NCBI GenBank assembly: GCA_037893245.1
Contig: JBAIAA010000100.1
Span: forward strand, 1-64,000
Direction of reading: 5' to 3'
Source of the DNA: Crossaster papposus
Taxonomy: Eukaryota; Echinodermata; Asteroidea; Velatida; Solasteridae
DNA: 64,000 nucleotides
The position numbers and the translations under genes are program-made. A model generated the notes under the pieces. The model was not told where the DNA came from and did not search any database. It saw only the letters and a list, made by a program, of their open reading frames with translations. Positions 24,159 to 36,932 of this stretch are shown here, piece by piece. The first letter of the stretch is position 1, and every line of letters begins with the position of its first letter.

Positions 24159-27082
24159 AAAAGTGTTTGTTAGGCTCAATGGGTGCTATAGACCATTTGG
24201 GAGTGTTGGAAGTCCATTTTGTGATCTGAAGGTAAATAGTGCCGAAAAGTGTTTGTTAGGCTCAATGGGCGCTATAGACCATTTGGGAGTGTTGTAAGTC
24301 AATTTCGTGATCTGACTGTGAAAAGTGCCGAAAAGTGTTTGTTAGGCTCAATGGGCTCTATAGACCATTTTGGAGTGTTGTTAGTCAATTTCGTGATCTG
24401 AAGGTAAATAGTGCCGAAAAGTGTTTGTTACGCTCAATGGGCGCTATAAACCATTTTGGAGTGTTGTAAGTCCATTTCGTGATCTGAAGGTAAATAGTGC
24501 CAAAAAGTGTTTGTTAGGCTCAATGGGCGCTTTAGAGCATTTGGGAGTGTTGTTAGTCAATTTCGTGATCTGACAGTGAAAAGTGCCCAAAAGTGTTTGT
24601 TAGGCTCAATGGGCGCTATAGAGCATTTGGGAGTGTTGTAAGTCAATTTTGTGATCTGACCGTGAAAAGTGCCAAAAAGTGTTTGTTAGGCTCAATGGGC
24701 GCTATAGAGCATTTGGGAGTATTGTAAGTCAATTTTGTGATCTGAAGGTAAATAGTGCCAAAAAGTGTTTCTTACGCTCAATGGGCGCTATAGAGCATTT
24801 TGGAGTGTTGTAAGTCCATTTCGTGATCTGAAGGTAAATAGTGCCGAAAAGTGTTTGTTAGGCTCAATGGGCGATATAGAGCATTTGGGAGTGTTGTAAG
24901 TCAATTTCGTGATCTGACGGTGAAAAGTGCCGAAAAGTGTTTGTTAGGCTCAATGGGCGCTATAGAGCATTTGGGAGTATTGTAAGTCAATTTCGTGATC
25001 TGAAGGTAAATAGTGCCGAAAAGTGTTTGTTACGCTCAATGGGCGCTATAAACCATTTTGGAGTGTTGTAAGTCCATTTCGTGATCTGAAGGTAAATAGT
25101 GCCAAAAAGTGTTTGTTAGGCTCAATGGGCGCTATAGAGCATTTGGGAGTGTTGTAAGTCAATTTTGTGATCTGACCGTTAAAAGTGCCAAAAAGTGTTT
25201 GTTAGGCTCAATGGGCGCTATAGAGCAGTTAGGAGTGTTGTTAGTCAATTTCGTGATCTTACGGTAAATAGTGCCGAAAAGTGTTTGTTAGGCTCAATGG
25301 GCGCTATAGAGCATTTGGGAGTGTTGTAAGTCAATTTCGTGATCTGACAGTGAAAAGTGCCGAAAAGTGTTTGTTAGGCTCAATGGGCGCTATAGAGCAT
25401 TTGGGAGTGTTGTAAGTCAATTTTGTGATCTGACCGTGAAAAGTGCCAAAAAGTGTTTGTTAGGCTCAATGGGCGCTATAGAGCATTTGGGACTATTGTA
25501 AGTCAATTTCGTGATCTGAAGGTAAATAGTGCCGAAAAGTGTTTGTTAGGCTCAATGGGCGCTATAGAGCATTTGGGAGTGTTGTAAGTCAATTTCGTGA
25601 TCTGAAGGTAAAAAGTGCCAAAAAGTGTTTCTTACGCTCAATGGGCGCTATAGAGCATTTTGGAGTGTTGTAAGTCCATTTCGTGATCTGAAGGTAAATA
25701 GTGCCGAAAAGTGTTTGTTAGGCTCAATGGGCGCTATAGAGCATTTGGGAGTATTGTAAGTCAATTTCGTGATCTGAAGGTAAAAAGTGCCAAAAAGTGT
25801 TTCTTACGCTCAATGGGCGCTATAGAGCATTTTGGAGTGTTGTAAGTCCATTTCGTGATCTGAAGGTCAATAGTGCCAAAAAGTGTTTGTTAGGCTCAAT
25901 GGGCGCTATAGAGCATTTGGGAGTGTTGTTAGTCAATTTCGTGATCTGACAGTGAAAAGTGCCCAAAAGTGTTTGTTAGGCTCAATGGGCGCTATAGAGC
26001 ATTTGGGAGTGTTGTAAGTCAATTTTGTGATCTGACCGTGAAAAGTGCCAAAAAGTGTTTGTTAGGCTCAATGGGCGCTATAGAGCATTTGGGAGTATTG
26101 TAAGTCAATTTTGTGATCTGAAGGTAAATAGTGCCAAAAAGTGTTTCTTACGCTCAATGGGCGCTATAGAGCATTTTGGAGTGTTGTAAGTCCATTTCGT
26201 GATCTGAAGGTAAATAGTGCCGAAAAGTGTTTGTTAGGCTCAATGGGCGATATAGAGCATTTGGGAGTGTTGTAAGTCAATTTCGTGATCTGACGGTGAA
26301 AAGTGCCGAAAAGTGTTTGTTAGGCTCAATGGGCGCTATAGAGCATTTGGGAGTATTGTAAGTCAATTTCGTGATCTGAAGGTAAAAAGTGCCGAAAAGT
26401 GTTTGTTAGGCTCAATGGGCGCTATAGACCATTTGGGAGTGTTGCAAGTCCATTTTGTGATCTGAAGGTAAATAGTGCCAAAAAGTGTTTCTTACGCTCA
26501 ATGGGCGCTATAGAGCATTTTGGAGTGTTGTAAGTCCATTTCGTGATCTGAAGGTAAATAGTGCCGAAAAGTGTTTGTTTGGCTCAATGTGCGCTATAGA
26601 GCATTTGGGAGTGTTGTTAGTCAATTTCGTGATCTGAAGGTAAATAGTGCAGAAAAGTGTTTGTTAGGCTCAATGGGCGCTATAGACCATTTGGGAGTGT
26701 TGGAAGTCCATTTTGTGATCTGAAGGTATATAGTGCCAAAAAGTGTTTCTTACGCTCAATGGGCGCTATAGACCATTTGGGAGTGTTGGAAGTCCATTTT
26801 GTGATCTGAAGGTAAATAGTGCCAAAAAGTGTTTCTTACGCTCAATGGGCGCTATAAACCATTCTGGAGTGTTGTAAGTCCATTTCGTGATCTGAAGGTA
26901 AATAGTGCCGAAAAGTGTTTGTAAGGCTCAATGGGCGCTATAGAGCATTTGGGAGTGTTGTAAGTCAATTTCGTGATCTGACCGTGAAAAGTGCCGAAAA
27001 GTGTTTGTTAGGCTCAATGGGCGCTATAGAGCATTTGGGAGTGTTGTAAGTCAATTTTGTGATCTGACCGTGAAAAGTGCCA
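24159..27082 (+). repeat. 34-monomer higher-order unit, copy 2 (2924 bp)
   Basis: It matches copy 1 throughout as far as I could follow, and ends where 27108 shows GGGCGCTATAGAGC in place of GGGTGCTATAGACC. The unit overlaps the start of the 45-monomer duplication, so the two events are layered. The 34-mer duplication put copy 2 in place, and part of it was then included in a larger duplication. Confidence 0.88.
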
Positions 27083-28859
27083 AAAAGTGTTTGTTAGGCT
27101 CAATGGGCGCTATAGAGCATTTGGGAGTGTTGTTAGTCAATTTCGTGATCTTACGGTAAATAGTGCCGAAAAGTGTTTGTTAGGCTCAATGGGCGCTATA
27201 GAGCATTTGGGAGTGTTGTAAGTCAATTTCGTGATCTGACAGTGAAAAGTGCGGAAAAGTGTTTGTTAGGCTCAATGGGCGCTATAGAGCATTTGGGAGT
27301 GTTGTAAGTCAATTTTGTGATCTGACCGTGAAAAGTGCCAAAAAGTGTTTGTTAGGCTCAATGGGCGCTATAGAGCATTTGGGAGTATTGTAAGTCAATT
27401 TCGTGATCTGAAGGTAAAAAGTGCCAAAAAGTGTTTTTTACGCTCAATGGGCGCTATAGAGAATTTTGGAGTGTTGTAAGTCCATTTCGTGATCTGAAGG
27501 TAAATAGTGCCGAAAAGTGTTTGTTAGGCTCAATGGGCGCTATAGAGCATTTGGGAGTGTTGTTAGTCAATTTCGTGATCTGAAGGTAAATAGTGCCGAA
27601 AAGTGTTTGTTAGGCTCAATGGGCGCTATAGACCATTTGGGAGTATTGTAAGTCAATTTCGTGATCTGAAGGTAAATAGTGCCGAAAAGTGTTTGTTAGG
27701 CTCAATGGGCGCTATAGAGCATTTGGGAGTGTTGTAAGTCAATTTCGTGATCTGACGGTGAAAAGTGCCGAAAAGTGTTTGTTAGGCTCAATGGGCGCTA
27801 TAGACCATTTTGGAGTGTTGTAAGTCCATTTCGTGATCTGAAGGTAAATAGTGCCAAAAAGTGTTTGTTAGGCTCAATTGGCGCTATAGAGCATTTTGGA
27901 GTGTTGTAAGTCAATTTCGTGATCTGAAGGTAAATAGTGCCGAAAAGTGTTTGTTAGGCTCAATGGGCGCTATAGACCATTTGGGAGTGTTGTAAGTCAA
28001 TTTCGTGATCTGACGGTGAAAAGTGCCGAAAAGTGTTTGTTAGGCTAAATGGGCTCTATAGACCATTTTGGAGTGTTGTTAGTCAATTTTGTGATCTGAA
28101 GGTAAATAGTGCCGAAAAGTGTTTGTTACGCTCAATGGGCGCTATAAACCATTTTGGAGTGTTGTAAGTCCATTTCGTGATCTAAAGGTAAATAGTGCCA
28201 AAAAGTGTTTGTTAGGCTCAATGGGCGCTATAGAGCATTTGGGAGTGTTGTTAGTCAATTTCGTGATCTGACAGTGAAAAGTGCCGAAAAGTGTTTGTTA
28301 GGCTCAATGGGCGCTATAGAGCATTTGGGAGTGTTGTAAGTCAATTTTGTGATCTGACCGTGAAAAGATCCAAAAAGTGTTTGTTAGGCTCAATGGGCGC
28401 TATAGAGCATTTGGGAGTATTGTAAGTCAATTTCGTGATCTGAAGGTAAAAAGTGCCAAAAAGTGTTTCTTACGCCCAATGGGCGCTATAGAGCATTTTG
28501 GAGTGTTGTAAGTCCATTTCGTGATCTGAAGGTAAATAGTGCCGAAAAGTGTTTGTTAGGCTCAATGGGCGCTATAGAGCATTTGGGAGTGTTGTTAGTC
28601 AATTTCGTGATCTGAAGGTAAATAGTGCCGAAAAGTGTTTGTTAGGCTCAATGGGCTCTATAGACCATTTTGGAGTGTTGTTAGTCAATTTCGTGATCTG
28701 AAGGTAAATAGTGCCGAAAAGTGTTTGTTAGGCTCAATGGGCGCTATAGAGCATTTGGGAGTGTTGTAAGTCAATTTCGTGATCTGACGGTGAAAAGTGC
28801 CGAAAAGTGTTTGTTAGGCTCAATGGGCTCTATAGACCATTTTGGAGTGTTGTTAGTCA
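24990..28859 (+). repeat. 45-monomer higher-order unit, copy 1 (3870 bp)
   Basis: Five markers are each 3870 bp (45 x 86) apart from copy 2: GACCGTTAAAAG (25171/29041), GGTCAATAG (25865/29735), TTTGGCTCAATGTGCG (26580/30450), GGCTAAATGGG (28046/31916) and AAAAGATCC (28368/32238). Boundaries are approximate to one monomer. Confidence 0.9.
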
Positions 28860-31800
28860 ATTTCGTGATCTGAAGGTAAATAGTGCCGAAAAGTGTTTGT
28901 TACGCTCAATGGGCGCTATAAACCATTTTGGAGTGTTGTAAGTCCATTTCGTGATCTGAAGGTAAATAGTGCCAAAAAGTGTTTGTTAGGCTCAATGGGC
29001 GCTATAGAGCATTTGGGAGTGTTGTAAGTCAATTTTGTGATCTGACCGTTAAAAGTGCCAAAAAGTGTTTGTTAGGCTCAATGGGCGCTATAGAGCAGTT
29101 AGGAGTGTTGTTAGTCAATTTCGTGATCTTACGGTAAATAGTGCCGAAAAGTGTTTGTTAGGCTCAATGGGCGCTATAGAGCATTTGGGAGTGTTGTAAG
29201 TCAATTTCGTGATCTGACAGTGAAAAGTGCCGAAAAGTGTTTGTTAGGCTCAATGGGCGCTATAGAGCATTTGGGAGTGTTGTAAGTCAATTTTGTGATC
29301 TGACCGTGAAAAGTGCCAAAAAGTGTTTGTTAGGCTCAATGGGCGCTATAGAGCATTTGGGACTATTGTAAGTCAATTTCGTGATCTGAAGGTAAATAGT
29401 GCCGAAAAGTGTTTGTTAGGCTCAATGGGCGCTATAGAGCATTTGGGAGTGTTGTAAGTCAATTTCGTGATCTGAAGGTAAAAAGTGCCAAAAAGTGTTT
29501 CTTACGCTCAATGGGCGCTATAGAGCATTTTGGAGTGTTGTAAGTCCATTTCGTGATCTGAAGGTAAATAGTGCCGAAAAGTGTTTGTTAGGCTCAATGG
29601 GCGCTATAGAGCATTTGGGAGTATTGTAAGTCAATTTCGTGATCTGAAGGTAAAAAGTGCCAAAAAGTGTTTCTTACGCTCAATGGGCGCTATAGAGCAT
29701 TTTGGAGTGTTGTAAGTCCATTTCGTGATCTGAAGGTCAATAGTGCCAAAAAGTGTTTGTTAGGCTCAATGGGCGCTATAGAGCATTTGGGAGTGTTGTT
29801 AGTCAATTTCGTGATCTGACAGTGAAAAGTGCCCAAAAGTGTTTGTTAGGCTCAATGGGCGCTATAGAGCATTTGGGAGTGTTGTAAGTCAATTTTGTGA
29901 TCTGACCGTGAAAAGTGCCAAAAAGTGTTTGTTAGGCTCAATGGGCGCTATAGAGCATTTGGGAGTATTGTAAGTCAATTTTGTGATCTGAAGGTAAATA
30001 GTGCCAAAAAGTGTTTCTTACGCTCAATGGGCGCTATAGAGCATTTTGGAGTGTTGTAAGTCCATTTCGTGATCTGAAGGTAAATAGTGCCGAAAAGTGT
30101 TTGTTAGGCTCAATGGGCGATATAGAGCATTTGGGAGTGTTGTATGTCAATTTCGTGATCTGACGGTGAAAAGTGCCGAAAAGTGTTTGTTAGGCTCAAT
30201 GGGCGCTATAGAGCATTTGGGAGTATTGTAAGTCAATTTCGTGATCTGAAGGTAAAAAGTGCCGAAAAGTGTTTGTTAGGCTCAATGGGCGCTATAGACC
30301 ATTTGGGAGTGTTGCAAGTCCATTTTGTGATCTGAAGGTAAATAGTGCCAAAAAGTGTTTCTTACGCTCAATGGGCGCTATAGAGCATTTTGGAGTGTTG
30401 TAAGTCCATTTCGTGATCTGAAGGTAAATAGTGCCGAAAAGTGTTTGTTTGGCTCAATGTGCGCTATAGAGCATTTGGGAGTGTTGTTAGTCAATTTCGT
30501 GATCTGAAGGTAAATAGTGCAGAAAAGTGTTTGTTAGGCTCAATGGGCGCTATAGACCATTTGGGAGTGTTGGAAGTCCATTTTGTGATCTGAAGGTATA
30601 TAGTGCCAAAAAGTGTTTCTTACGCTCAATGGGCGCTATAGACCATTTGGGAGTGTTGGAAGTCCATTTTGTGATCTGAAGGTAAATAGTGCCAAAAAGT
30701 GTTTCTTACGCTCAATGGGCGCTATAAACCATTCTGGAGTGTTGTAAGTCCATTTCGTGATCTGAAGGTAAATAGTGCCGAAAAGTGTTTGTAAGGCTCA
30801 ATGGGCGCTATAGAGCATTTGGGAGTGTTGTAAGTCAATTTCGTGATCTGACCGTGAAAAGTGCCGAAAAGTGTTTGTTAGGCTCAATGGGCGCTATAGA
30901 GCATTTGGGAGTGTTGTAAGTCAATTTTGTGATCTGACCGTGAAAAGTGCCAAAAAGTGTTTGTTAGGCTCAATGGGCGCTATAGAGCATTTGGGAGTGT
31001 TGTTAGTCAATTTCGTGATCTTACGGTAAATAGTGCCGAAAAGTGTTTGTTAGGCTCAATGGGCGCTATAGAGCATTTGGGAGTGTTGTAAGTCAATTTC
31101 GTGATCTGACAGTGAAAAGTGCGGAAAAGTGTTTGTTAGGCTCAATGGGCGCTATAGAGCATTTGGGAGTGTTGTAAGTCAATTTTGTGATCTGACCGTG
31201 AAAAGTGCCAAAAAGTGTTTGTTAGGCTCAATGGGCGCTATAGAGCATTTGGGAGTATTGTAAGTCAATTTCGTGATCTGAAGGTAAAAAGTGCCAAAAA
31301 GTGTTTTTTACGCTCAATGGGCGCTATAGAGAATTTTGGAGTGTTGTAAGTCCATTTCGTGATCTGAAGGTAAATAGTGCCGAAAAGTGTTTGTTAGGCT
31401 CAATGGGCGCTATAGAGCATTTGGGAGTGTTGTTAGTCAATTTCGTGATCTGAAGGTAAATAGTGCCGAAAAGTGTTTGTTAGGCTCAATGGGCGCTATA
31501 GACCATTTGGGAGTATTGTAAGTCAATTTCGTGATCTGAAGGTAAATAGTGCCGAAAAGTGTTTGTTAGGCTCAATGGGCGCTATAGAGCATTTGGGAGT
31601 GTTGTAAGTCAATTTCGTGATCTGACGGTGAAAAGTGCCGAAAAGTGTTTGTTAGGCTCAATGGGCGCTATAGACCATTTTGGAGTGTTGTAAGTCCATT
31701 TCGTGATCTGAAGGTAAATAGTGCCAAAAAGTGTTTGTTAGGCTCAATTGGCGCTATAGAGCATTTTGGAGTGTTGTAAGTCAATTTCGTGATCTGAAGG

Positions 31801-32729
31801 TAAATAGTGCCGAAAAGTGTTTGTTAGGCTCAATGGGCGCTATAGACCATTTGGGAGTGTTGTAAGTCAATTTCGTGATCTGACGGTGAAAAGTGCCGAA
31901 AAGTGTTTGTTAGGCTAAATGGGCTCTATAGACCATTTTGGAGTGTTGTTAGTCAATTTGGTGATCTGAAGGTAAATAGTGCCGAAAAGTGTTTGTTACG
32001 CTCAATGGGCGCTATAAACCATTTTGGAGTGTTGTAAGTCCATTTCGTGATCTGAAGGTAAATAGTGCCAAAAAGTGTTTGTTAGGCTCAATGGGCGCTA
32101 TAGAGCATTTGGGAGTGTTGTTAGTCAATTTCGTGATCTGACAGTGAAAAGTGCCGAAAAGTGTTTGTTAGGCTCAATGGGCGCTATAGAGCATTTGGGA
32201 GTGTTGTAAGTCAATTTTGTGATCTGACCGTGAAAAGATCCAAAAAGTGTTTGTTAGGCTCAATGGGCGCTATAGAGCATTTGGGAGTATTGTAAGTCAA
32301 TTTCGTGATCTGAAGGTAAAAAGTGCCAAAAAGTGTTTCTTACGCCCAATGGGCGCTATAGAGCATTTTGGAGTGTTGTAAGTCCATTTCGTGATCTGAA
32401 GGTAAATAGTGCCGAAAAGTGTTTGTTAGGCTCAATGGGCGCTATAGAGCATTTGGGAGTGTTGTTAGTCAATTTCGTGATCTGAAGGTAAATAGTGCCG
32501 AAAAGTGTTTGTTAGGCTCAATGGGCTCTATAGACCATTTTGGAGTGTTGTTAGTCAATTTCGTGATCTGAAGGTAAATAGTGCCGAAAAGTGTTTGTTA
32601 GGCTCAATGGGCGCTATAGAGCATTTGGGAGTGTTGTAAGTCAATTTCGTGATCTGACGGTGAAAAGTGCCGAAAAGTGTTTGTTAGGCTCAATGGGCTC
32701 TATAGACCATTTTGGAGTGTTGTTAGTCA
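28860..32729 (+). repeat. 45-monomer higher-order unit, copy 2 (3870 bp)
   Basis: Nearly identical to copy 1. I noticed only three differences: GTTGTATGTC at about 30140 versus GTTGTAAGTC; CAATTTGGTG at about 31955 versus CAATTTTGTG; and TCTGAAGG near 32055 versus TCTAAAGG near 28184 in copy 1. Similarity continues about 150 bp beyond the nominal end, then breaks near 32880. This is one of the most recent duplications in the window. Confidence 0.88.
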
Positions 32730-35040
32730 ATTTCGTGATCTGAAGGTAAATAGTGCCGAAAAGTGTTTGTTACGCTCAATGGGCGCTATAAACCATTTTG
32801 GAGTGTTGTAAGTCCATTTCGTGATCTGAAGGTAAATAGTGCCAAAAAGTGTTTGTTAGGCTCAATGGGCGCTATAGAGCATTTTGGAGTGTTGTAAGTC
32901 CATTTCGTGATCTGAAGGTAAATAGTGCCGAAAAGTGTTTGTTAGGCTCAATGGGCGCTATAGAGCATTTGGGAGTGTTGTTAGTCAATTTCGTGATCTG
33001 AAGGTAAATAGTGTCGAAAAGTGTTTGTTAGGCTCAATGGGCGCTATAGACCATTTGGGAGTGTTGTAAGTCAATTTCGTGATCTGACTGTGAAAAGTGG
33101 CGAAAAGTGTTTGTTACGCTCAATGGGCGCTATAAACCATTTTGGAGTGTTGTAAGTCCATTTCGTGATCTGAAGGTAAATAGTGCCAAAAAGTGTTTGT
33201 TAGGCTCAATGGGCGCTATAGAGCATTTGGGAGTGTTGTTAGTCAATTTCGTGATCTGACAGTGAAAAGTGCCCAAAAGTGTTTGTTAGGCTCAATGGGC
33301 GCTATAGAGCATTTGGGAGTGTTGTAAGTCAATTTTGTGATCTGACCGTGAAAAGTGCCAAAAAGTGTTTGTTAGGCTCAATGGGCGCTATAGAGCATTT
33401 GGGAGTATTGTAAGTCAATTTTGTGATCTGAAGGTAAATAGTGCCAAAAAGTGTTTCTTACGCTCAATGGGCGCTATAGAGCATTTTGGAGTGTCGTAAG
33501 TTCATTTCGTGATCTGAAGGTAAATAGTGCCGAAAAGTGTTTGTTAGGCTCAATGGGCGATATAGAGCATTTGGGAGTGTTGTAAGTCAATTTCGTGATC
33601 TGACGGTGAAAAGTGCCGAAAAGTGTTTGTTAGGCTCAATGGGCGCTATAGAGCATTTGGGAGTATTGTAAGTCAATTTCGTGATCTGAAGGTAAAAAGT
33701 GCCGAAAGTGTTTGTTAGGCTCAATGGGCGCTATAGACCATTTGGGAGTGTTGGAAGTCCATTTTGTGATCTGAAGGTAAATAGTGCCAAAAAGTGTTTC
33801 TTACGCTCAATGGGCGCTATAGAGCATTTTGGAGTGTTGTAAGTCCATTTCGTGATCTGAAGGTAAATAGTGCCGAAAAGTGTTTGTTTGGCTCAATGTG
33901 CGCTATAGAGCATTTGGGAGTGTTGTTAGTCAATTTCGTGACCTGAAGGTAAATAGTGCAGAAAAGTGTTTGTTAGGCTCAATGGGCGCTATAGACCATT
34001 TGGGAGTGTTGGAAGTCCATTTTGTGATCTGAAGGTATATAGTGCCAAAAAGTGTTTCTTACGCTCAATGGGCGCTATAGACCATTTGGGAGTGTTGGAA
34101 GTCCATTTTGTGATCTGAAGGTAAATAGTGCCAAAAAGTGTTTCTTACGCTCAATGGGCGCTATAAACCATTCTGGAGTGTTGTAAGTCCATTTCGTGAT
34201 CTGAAGGTAAATAGTGCCGAAAAGTGTTTGTAAGGCTCAATGGGCGCTATAGAGCATTTGGGAGTGTTGTTAGTCAATTTCGTGATCTTACGGTAAATAG
34301 TGCCGAAAAGTGTTTGTTAGGCTCAATGGGCGCTATAGAGCATTTGGGAGTGTTGTAAGTCAATTTCGTGATCTGACAGTGAAAAGTGCGGAAAAGTGTT
34401 TGTTAGGCTCAATGGGCGCTATAGAGCATTTGGGAGTGTTGTAAGTCAATTTTGTGATCTGACCGTGAAAAGTGCCAAAAAGTGTTTGTTAGGCTCAATG
34501 GGCGCTATAGAGCATTTGGGAGTATTGTAAGTCAATTTCGTGATCTGAAGGTAAAAAGTGCCAAAAAGTGTTTCTTACGCTCAATGGGCGCTATAGAGCA
34601 TTTTGGAGTGTTGTAAGTCCATTTCGTGATCTGAAGGTAAATAGTGCCGAAAAGTGTTTGTTAGGCTCAATGGGCGCTATAGAGCATTTGGGAGTGTTGT
34701 TAGTCAATTTCGTGATCTGAAGGTAAATAGTGCCGAAAAGTGTTTGTTAGGCTCAATGGGCGCTATAGACCATTTGGGAGTATTGTAAGTCAATTTCGTG
34801 ATCTGAAGGTAAATAGTGCCGAAAAGTGTTTGTTAGGCTCAATAGGCGCTATAGAGCATTTGGGAGTGTTGTAAGTCAATTTTGTGATCTGACCGTGAAA
34901 AGTGCCAAAAAGTGTTTGTTAGGCTCAATGGGCGCTATAGAGCAGTTGGGAGTGTTGTTAGTCAATTTCGTGATCTTACGGTAAATAGTGCCGAAAAGTG
35001 TTTGTTAGGCTCAATGGGCGCTATAGAGCATTTGGGAGTG
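32730..35040 (+). repeat. Satellite segment with the founder-type GTCGTAAGTTC block
   Basis: It begins as a copy of the 15.9-16.6 kb region (GTGTCG at 33011) and then enters a block that recurs at 49.6, 51.8, 56.8 and 63.0 kb. The block is marked by GTGTCGTAAGTTC (33493), an 85-bp monomer with GCCGAAAGTG (about 33702), GTGACCTGAAGG (about 33940), AGTGCAGAAAAG, and further on AATAGGCGC (34841). This is the most upstream clean instance of that block. Regular monomers throughout. Confidence 0.8.
33655..33760 (+). repeat. 85-bp variant monomer (one A lost), first instance
   Basis: The run of four A after GCCG is shortened to three in a GGTAAAAAGTGCC monomer. The same lesion in the same monomer context occurs near 50050, 52284, 57282 and 63466. 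Copies of this monomer near 26393 and 30263 keep all four A. The shared deletion therefore marks one branch of the duplication history and is not random read error. Confidence 0.8.
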
Positions 35041-36932
35041 TTGTAAGTCAATTTCGTGATCTGAAGGTAAATAGTGCCGAAAAGTGTTTGTTACGCTCAA
35101 TGGGCGCTATAAACCATTTTGGAGTGTTGTAAGTCCATTTCGTGATCTGAAGGTAAATAGTGCCAAAAAGTGTTTGTTAGGCTCAATGGGCGCTATAGAG
35201 CATTTGGGAGTGTTGTAAGTCAATTTTGTGATCTGACCGTTAAAAGTGCCAAAAAGTGTTTGTTAGGCTCAATGGGCGCTATAGAGCAGTTGGGAGTGTT
35301 GTTAGTCAATTTCGTGATCTTACGGTAAATAGTGCCGAAAAGTGTTTGTTAGGCTCAATGGGCGCTATAGAGCATTTGGGAGTGTTGTAAGTCAATTTCG
35401 TGATCTGACAGTGAAAAGTGCCGAAAAGTGTTTGTTAGGCTCAATGGGCGCTATAGAGCATTTGGGAGTGTTGTAAGTCAATTTTGTGATCTGACCGTGA
35501 AAAGTGCCAAAAAGTGTTTGTGAGGCTCAATGGGCGCTATAGAGCATTTGGGAGTATTGTAAGTCAATTTCGTGATCTGAAGGTAAATAGTGCCGAAAAG
35601 TGTTTGTTAGGCTCAATGGGCGCTATAGAGCATTTGGGAGTGTTGTAAGTCAATTTCGTGATCTGAAGGTAAAAAGTGCCAAAAAGTGTTTCTTACGCTC
35701 AATGGGCGCTATAGAGCATTTTGGAGTGTTGTAAGTCCATTTCGTGATCTGAAGGTAAATAGTGCCGAAAAGTGTTTGTTAGGCTCAATGGGCGCTATAG
35801 AGCATTTGGGAGTATTGTAAGTCAATTTCGTGATCTGAAGGTAAAAAGTGCCAAAAAGTGTTTCTTACGCTCAATGGGCGCTATAGAGCATTTTGGAGTG
35901 TTGTAAGTCCATTTCGTGATCTGAAGGTAAATAGTGCCGAAAAGTGTTTGTTAGGCTCAATGGGCGCTATAAACCATTCTGGAGTGTTGTAAGTCCATTT
36001 CGTGATCTGAAGGTAAATAGTGCCGAAAAGTGTTTGTTAGGCTCAATGGGCGCTATAGAGCATTTGGGAGTGTTGTAAGTCAATTTCGTGATCTGACGTC
36101 GAAAAGTGCCGAAAAGTGTTTGTTAGGCTCAATGGGCTCTATAGACCATTTTGGAGTGTTGTTAGTCAATTTCGTGATCTGAAGGTAAATAGTGCCGAAA
36201 AGTGTTTGTTACGCTCAATGGGCGCTATAAACCATTTTGGAGTGTTGTAAGTCCATTTCGTGATCTGAAGGTAAATAGTGCCAAAAAGTGTTTGTTAGGC
36301 TCAATGGGCGCTATAGAGCATTTTGGAGTGTTGTAAGTCCATTTCGTGATCTGAAGGTAAATAGTGCCGAAAAGTGTTTGTTACGCTCAATGGGCGCTAT
36401 AAACCATTTTGGAGTGTTGTAAGTCCATTTCGTGATCTGAAGGTAAATAGTGCCAAAAAGTGTTTGTTAGGCTCAATGGGCGATATAGAGCATTTGGGAG
36501 TGTTGTTAGTCAATTTCGTGATCTTACGGTAAATAGTGCCGAAAAGTGTTTGTTAGGCTCAATGGGCGCTATAGAGCATTTGGGAGTGTTGTAAGTCAAT
36601 TTTGTGATCTGACCGTGAAAAGTGCCAAAAAGTGTTTGTTAGGCTCAATGGGCGCTATAGAGCATTTGGGAGTATTGTAAGTCAATTTTGTGATCTGAAG
36701 GTAAATAGTGCCAAAAAGTGTTTCTTACGCTCAATGGGCGCTATAGAGCATTTTGGAGTGTTGTAAGTCCATTTCGTGATCTGAAGGTAAATAGTGCCGA
36801 AAAGTGTTTGTTAGGCTCAATGGGCGATATAGAGCATTTGGGAGTGTTGTAAGTCAATTTCGTGATCTGACGGTGAAAAGTGCCGAAAAGTGTTTGTTAG
36901 GCTCAATGGGCGCTATAGAGCATTTGGGAGTA
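35041..36932 (+). repeat. 22-monomer higher-order unit, copy 1 (1892 bp)
   Basis: GACCGTTAAAAG (35237/37129), TGTGAGGCTC (near 35521/37413) and GACGTCG (36097/37989) all recur at 1892 bp (22 x 86). Similarity to copy 2 covers 35041-36482. The rest, about 450 bp up to 36932, is a stretch with GGGCGATATAG that is absent from copy 2. Confidence 0.85.
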
